Source: CAYJBP01 sp964372025
Lineage (GTDB): Bacteria; Bacillota; Dehalobacteriia; UBA4068
Length of the DNA: 9,046 nucleotides
Reading direction: 5' to 3'
NCBI GenBank assembly: GCA_964372025.1
Contig: CAYJPF010000108.1
Location: 1 to 9,046 of the forward strand
Below the pieces are notes generated by a model. It was given only the letters and a program-made list of their open reading frames with translations. It did not search any database and was not told the origin of the DNA. A program made the position numbers and the translations under genes. Within the stretch, counting starts at the first letter, position 1; each line of letters begins with the position of its first letter. Below, in pieces: positions 5,034 through 9,046 of the stretch.

Positions 5034-8003
5034 ATGCAATTATCTGAGCTTGAATATTTATGTATTAATTGTATGCAAGGCATTACTCAAAACGGGGTTT
5101 GTCCGCTTTGCGGTTTTGTTGAGTCTAATTATACTCCATCCTTAAACCACCTGCTACCGCGCACCATATTAGCCGGTAAATATATGCTGGGCAAGGTTTT
5201 GGGCGAAGGGGGGTTTGGCATTACCTATTTAGGTATAGATCTAAACCTCGATTTTCGTGTGGCCATTAAAGAGTATTATCCATCCGGCTTTGTTAGCAGG
5301 GAAAGTCATACCAGCAGCACAATTATGCCCTTTCAGGGCGAAAAACATAAATTTTTCCAAAAAGGCAAGGATGGCTTTATTAATGAAGCCAAAAATTTAG
5401 CCAAATATCGTAATATGAGCGGTATTGTTTCGGTAAATGATTTCTTTTTAGAAAACGAAACCGCTTATATTGTTATGGAATTTATTGATGGCATTACCTT
5501 TAAGGCCTATTGCGCCTCGCAAGGCGGCAAACTGCCGCCGGATCAGGTCTTTGGTATGTTAAATTCGGTTATCACCTCCTTGGCCGAGGTGCATCGCTCG
5601 GGCATGATTCACCGCGATATCAGCCCCGATAATATTATGTGCACCGCCGATGGCCAATTAAAGCTGCTCGATTTTGGGGCGGCACGCAGTTTTGTAGGTG
5701 GCGATAATAAAAGTTTATCGGTAATGCTTAAACCGGGCTATGCGCCGGAAGAACAATATCGGTCTAAAGGCCAGCAAGGCCCTTGGACGGATGTTTATTC
5801 GATGTGCGGCACCATCTATAAAGCCCTAACCGGCATCACCCCCGACGAGGCCAGCGAGCGCCTGGTAGAGGATACCCTAAAGCCGCCTTCGGCTTTAGGC
5901 ATAGCTATTAATCCCCAGCTCGAGCAGGTGTTAATGCATGGTTTGGCCACTCGTCATAATAATCGTATCCAAAGCATGGATCAATTATTGGCCGGATTTT
6001 ATGGCCATCCTAGCCCGGGGCAGGCTCATAACTCCTCTACTCAACCGTTATATTCTCCACATACCGGCTATCAAAATAATCAAGAGCCTTTTTCGCAAGC
6101 GCCAATGTCGCAAGCCCCTTTAAGCCAGCAACAAGAGAGCTATCATCCCGGCCATGACGATAATCGTTTAGATAAAATGCCCGCTAAATCGGCAGGCAAA
6201 AGCAAGTCTAAGGCAATTACCATTGGCGTAATAGCCGCTTTAGTGGCAGCAATTATTATTGTTATTGCGGCAATGAACAGCCGCTATGATACGGTTGAGG
6301 GCATCTGGCATGTAGCGCAAATAGTGGATAGCGAGGGACAAAGCTATACTTTTGCCGAGTTTGTCAGCGGCGCAGGTGTAAATGAATATACTAATCCCCA
6401 GATGTACTATCAATTTACCGATCAAACCCAATGCTTTATTTATAATTTTGGCAATCAAACCGAGGGCAGCTATACCCTAGACGAGATGAATTTGCTGATT
6501 GAAATAGATGGTTTTTCATTTAGCGGCGTCTATAATCCTACGGATAGAGAAATTTGGATTTATGATAATGCTAATAATTTGCGCTATCAGCTAACTAAAT
6601 CTAATCTTAGTGTGGCGGATATCCAGCTAGAAGCGGAGCTTAGTCTTGGAGCTACCGCTAATGCGGCCGAGGAAGATGCAGCTGCCGTAGCGGAGCAGCC
6701 GATAGCTGAACTTGATGCAGAAGAACAGCAATTTTATGCTGAAGCTACTCAATATGTCCTAAATACAAGGGCTAATTTTGAAGACTATACACTTGTAGAG
6801 GATCATAGTAATGATGATTATGCCTATTTTGATGGCGATGAGCTGAAAACTATATTGTTGCCACCGGAAACCGATGATCAAGATTTCTATGCATATCATT
6901 TCCGGGATGGCGCTTTATTATATGCCAAGTTTACCGGTACTACTGATGCTGACGAAATTTATTTTGATCAGGGACAGATCCTAACCTGGAATTATTACCC
7001 AGACAAGAATGATACACAATACCAAACAGTTACCACCGAGGAAATGGACTATGATTCATGGGCCGATACAATCATCGCAGATAGCAGCAGCTATGAGGAG
7101 CATTTCCGCCAATTAGAGCAAGAAAGCGAAGCTAATCAGCAAGCCTATACATTTATATTTGATCAAATTAATCTTTTAAGTTATGAGCAAATCATAGAGT
7201 TAGAGCACAGAATACTTAGTATGGTTGCCCTCTATAATGCTGAGCTAATTTTTGTATTTGCTAATGATATTCCTGATGGTAATATCGAAGCATATATCAA
7301 TAATCAATTAGACTTAGGCAATATTGGCTCAAAAGCTGATGGTATTATTTTTGGTTTAAACACAGAAACCCGTCAATATGCCACAATAAGCTACGGTTTT
7401 GCCCAAGATATCAATATGGATCAAATCATCGAGGTTATCATGCCTCTATTACAAGATGATGATTATTATTCAGCTTGCGATACCTTATTAACAGAAATTG
7501 AGCTAGCCTATCATGCCATCCTTAACGGCACTACTTCTAGTGGTCAAATTGAAGAGGAAGCGTTGCCAATTTTTAGCATGGATCAAATCACCTATATTGG
7601 CGGCACATCTTCTTTAACAGAAGGCAGTGTAACCCATTCTTCCGATCGTATTTTAGATGGCGATCATAGCACGGCCTGGTCGGAAGGGGTAGCCGGCAAT
7701 GGTTATGGCGAGGGAATCACCCTTAATTTTGCCGATACCTTCCAAATTAGCGGCCTATATATTCGGGCAGGCTATCATAAGTCAAGCAATACTTACTATA
7801 ATAATGGGCGTCCTTCGCAGCTTACCTTTACCTTTTCAGATGGATCTACCGAAACCCATCGCCTGGCTGATATAATGGAAAGCCAGCTAATCAACTTTAA
7901 TCAACCCAGAATAACCAGCTCACTAACAATGACAATTGATGATGTTTATCCCGGCTCAACCTATCAAGACACCCTAATCACCGAGATTTATATTAATAAT
8001 TGA
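5034..8003 (+). CDS. membrane Ser/Thr protein kinase with TPM and NADase-type glycan-binding extracytoplasmic domains
   Basis: This 989-residue single-pass protein is modular. Residues 10-26 form a zinc ribbon (C-x2-C-x9-C-x2-C). The Hanks-type kinase spans about 47-322: GEGGFG loop 57-62, VAIK Lys79, helix-C Glu118, HRDISPDN with Asp195 and Asn200, DFG 213-215, APE 237-239. A Gln/Ser/Pro-rich linker with a repeated SQAP unit follows (about 328-390), then a membrane helix at 394-413. Outside lie a lipocalin-like beta region (422-522), an acidic linker, an unassigned domain (about 562-682), a TPM-like domain (about 707-830: NLLSYEQI, DIPDGNIEAYINN, DGIIFGLN, YGFAQDI), and a discoidin-like NADase-type glycan-binding module (850-989: ILDGDHSTAWSEGVAGNGYG, RAGYHKSS, YPGSTYQDTLITEIYI). 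Binding outside probably controls phosphorylation inside. GAGGG lies six nt before ATG. The dipeptidase gene follows after 19 nt. Kinase catalysis is well supported; outer-domain roles are inferred. Confidence 0.92.
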   Translation: MQLSELEYLCINCMQGITQNGVCPLCGFVESNYTPSLNHLLPRTILAGKYMLGKVLGEGGFGITYLGIDLNLDFRVAIKEYYPSGFVSRESHTSSTIMPFQGEKHKFFQKGKDGFINEAKNLAKYRNMSGIVSVNDFFLENETAYIVMEFIDGITFKAYCASQGGKLPPDQVFGMLNSVITSLAEVHRSGMIHRDISPDNIMCTADGQLKLLDFGAARSFVGGDNKSLSVMLKPGYAPEEQYRSKGQQGPWTDVYSMCGTIYKALTGITPDEASERLVEDTLKPPSALGIAINPQLEQVLMHGLATRHNNRIQSMDQLLAGFYGHPSPGQAHNSSTQPLYSPHTGYQNNQEPFSQAPMSQAPLSQQQESYHPGHDDNRLDKMPAKSAGKSKSKAITIGVIAALVAAIIIVIAAMNSRYDTVEGIWHVAQIVDSEGQSYTFAEFVSGAGVNEYTNPQMYYQFTDQTQCFIYNFGNQTEGSYTLDEMNLLIEIDGFSFSGVYNPTDREIWIYDNANNLRYQLTKSNLSVADIQLEAELSLGATANAAEEDAAAVAEQPIAELDAEEQQFYAEATQYVLNTRANFEDYTLVEDHSNDDYAYFDGDELKTILLPPETDDQDFYAYHFRDGALLYAKFTGTTDADEIYFDQGQILTWNYYPDKNDTQYQTVTTEEMDYDSWADTIIADSSSYEEHFRQLEQESEANQQAYTFIFDQINLLSYEQIIELEHRILSMVALYNAELIFVFANDIPDGNIEAYINNQLDLGNIGSKADGIIFGLNTETRQYATISYGFAQDINMDQIIEVIMPLLQDDDYYSACDTLLTEIELAYHAILNGTTSSGQIEEEALPIFSMDQITYIGGTSSLTEGSVTHSSDRILDGDHSTAWSEGVAGNGYGEGITLNFADTFQISGLYIRAGYHKSSNTYYNNGRPSQLTFTFSDGSTETHRLADIMESQLINFNQPRITSSLTMTIDDVYPGSTYQDTLITEIYINN

Positions 8004-8022
8004 TAGCGAAAGTGAGGCAATT

Positions 8023-8898
8023 ATGATCAAATATTTATGCTTAATAATGATGCTTTTGGGTTTAGCCCTAAACACGGCCTGCAATTTTGCCATCCTGGAG
8101 CAAGATAGCGGCTCTACCCTACCCGCCCCGGAGGCTAGCGAGCCTTTAGCGGCAGAACCAAGCCTAATTGCCGACGAGGCCGCTTTAGCCGCAGCAGATT
8201 CACAATCATCCGAGCAGGTAGCTCCCGAGCAGGAATTAATTGCCGAGCTAGTACCTATGGCCGAGGCCGAGCCCGAACCGCAAGAAGAGCCATTTATCCC
8301 CCCCGATCCGGTGGATAATGAGGAATTTGTTAAGATAAACGATTATATTCCCACTATATTTGTGGATTTAAAGTATGCAACCACCGATAATTTTACCGGC
8401 GAGATAATTTATCAATTTGAGGATGCCTATTTACGTTATGGCACGGTAGAAAAGCTGATGGCAGTGCAGGCTAAATTGCAGGAGCAAGGCCTATCTTTAA
8501 AGATATGGGATGCCTTCCGCCCGGTTGCGGCTCAATTTAAGTTATGGGAGGTTTACCCGGATGCTACTTATGTGGCCAATCCCCATAATGGCGGATCTAG
8601 CCATAGCAAGGGAAACACCATAGATATCACCTTAACAGATTTGGATGGTAATGAGCAAACGATGCCGACTGGTTTCGATGATTTTTCCACTTTAGCCAAT
8701 CGAGATTATAGTGATTGCAGCGAGGAAGCAGCAGCAAATGCTCGCTTATTGGAAAACATAATGGCGGAGTATGATTTTAATGGTTATTGGGGCGAGTGGT
8801 GGCATTATAGTGATAATGATTGGTATGCAACCGATAGCGAATTTAACCCTATTGCACAGAGTGCTCCAGAAAATGAAGGTAGTGAAAATACTTTTTAA
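8023..8898 (+). CDS. VanX-like D-alanyl-D-alanine dipeptidase lipoprotein (peptidase M15D)
   Basis: This 291-residue protein begins with a lipoprotein signal (LALNTA then Cys20). A Glu/Ala/Pro-rich acidic linker (about 28-97) leads to a VanX/DdpX-type zinc peptidase domain (about 100-272). Key residues are present: DAFRP with Arg166, the zinc ligands SHSKGNTID (His194, Asp201), and GEWWH with catalytic Glu258 and zinc ligand His261. VanX enzymes hydrolyse D-Ala-D-Ala. This copy is tethered outside the membrane, so it more likely trims peptidoglycan fragments or salvages dipeptides than confers vancomycin resistance, which needs a cytoplasmic enzyme and vanH/vanA partners not seen here. The 19-nt gap after the kinase gene and the GTGAGG site (8012-8017) indicate co-transcription. 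Fold and active site are confident; physiological substrate is not. Confidence 0.93.
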   Translation: MIKYLCLIMMLLGLALNTACNFAILEQDSGSTLPAPEASEPLAAEPSLIADEAALAAADSQSSEQVAPEQELIAELVPMAEAEPEPQEEPFIPPDPVDNEEFVKINDYIPTIFVDLKYATTDNFTGEIIYQFEDAYLRYGTVEKLMAVQAKLQEQGLSLKIWDAFRPVAAQFKLWEVYPDATYVANPHNGGSSHSKGNTIDITLTDLDGNEQTMPTGFDDFSTLANRDYSDCSEEAAANARLLENIMAEYDFNGYWGEWWHYSDNDWYATDSEFNPIAQSAPENEGSENTF

Positions 8899-8915
8899 AA
8901 AACCCAAAAAAAAGC

Positions 8916-8944
8916 TTGCCAAAAGCGCCCAAGTAGCGTATAAT
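8916..8944 (+). promoter_or_regulatory. promoter of the tRNA-Leu gene
   Basis: TTGCCA (8916-8921) and a perfect TATAAT (8939-8944) have the ideal 17-nt spacing. The predicted start is about 8951, leaving a 5' leader of roughly a dozen nt before the mature tRNA. The -35 begins only 18 nt after the dipeptidase stop codon and I see no terminator between them, so kinase-operon transcripts may read into the tRNA. Confidence 0.75.
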
Positions 8945-8963
8945 AGATAGGTAGCCAAAACAC

Positions 8964-9046
8964 GCGCGTGTGGCGGAACTGGCAGACGCACTAGACTTAG
9001 GATCTAGCGGGAAACCGTGGGGGTTCGACTCCCTTCACGCGCACCA
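8964..9046 (+). tRNA. tRNA-Leu, anticodon UAG
   Basis: An 83-nt cloverleaf can be folded completely. The acceptor stem is GCGCGTG (8964-8970) with CACGCGC (9036-9042), discriminator A and encoded CCA (9044-9046). The D stem is GCG/CGC. The anticodon stem is CTAGA/TCTAG with loop CTTAGGA, anticodon TAG at 8998-9000. The long class II variable arm (CGG, GAAA, CCG) is expected for leucine. The T stem GGGGG/CCCTT carries two G-U pairs around loop TTCGACT. The anticodon UAG reads CUA and related leucine codons. The gene ends exactly at the window edge. Confidence 0.97.

Noticed and set aside
8023..8898. Vancomycin resistance gene
   Set aside because: The enzyme fold is VanX-like, but it is a lipoprotein outside the membrane and no vanH, vanA or vanRS genes are present in the window.
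8746..8991. Minus-strand open frame running through the dipeptidase end, the promoter and the tRNA
   Set aside because: It overlaps three well-supported features and has no recognisable domain.
8964..9046. tRNA-Leu as an integration site for a mobile element
   Set aside because: tRNA genes often serve as attachment sites, but the window shows no integrase, no duplicated tRNA 3' end and no mobile-element genes.

Overview
The window is AT-rich bacterial DNA from what looks like a Gram-positive member of the Bacillota, probably an anaerobic clostridium-like lineage. The signs are strong GGAG-type ribosome binding sites, lipoprotein signal peptides with Gram-positive style lipoboxes, a 4Fe-4S ferredoxin domain, and a zinc-ribbon Ser/Thr kinase ending in a glycan-binding module of the kind seen in Clostridia. 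I cannot name a genus from sequence alone.

Layout. (1) Positions 1-403 hold only an unrecognised open frame that may be the 3' end of a gene (2-220), a 13-bp tandem repeat and a hairpin just beyond the next gene. (2) Two genes lie on the minus strand: a secreted CAP/SCP-domain protein (404-1189) and an HxlR-family regulator (1446-1784), separated by a very AT-rich spacer with palindromes and a promoter for the CAP gene. (3) Divergent from the regulator is a compact plus-strand operon (1920-4917): amino-acid-type ABC substrate-binding lipoprotein, permease, ATPase, then a flavoprotein-like PNPOx domain fused to a 2x[4Fe-4S] ferredoxin domain. The 1785-1919 spacer carries a good sigma-A promoter and two dyads that could be HxlR operators. 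(4) A second plus-strand unit (5034-8898) has its own promoter and a CAA-repeat leader. It encodes a 989-residue membrane Ser/Thr kinase with a long extracytoplasmic region, then a VanX-type D-Ala-D-Ala dipeptidase lipoprotein. (5) A tRNA-Leu (anticodon UAG) with its own near-consensus promoter closes the window.

How the genes may work together. The HxlR protein has the N-terminal cysteine used by redox- and electrophile-sensing members of its family and probably controls the divergent uptake operon. The ferredoxin-type redox protein in that operon suggests the imported solute, or the response to it, involves electron transfer. The kinase places putative glycan-binding and TPM modules outside the membrane and a kinase inside. 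Its neighbour is a lipid-anchored peptidoglycan dipeptidase, so the pair looks like a cell-wall sensing and remodelling unit. Both links are inferences from gene order and domain recognition. The strongest candidates for something undescribed are the kinase architecture with its VanX-like partner, and the HxlR/ABC/PNPOx-ferredoxin cassette.
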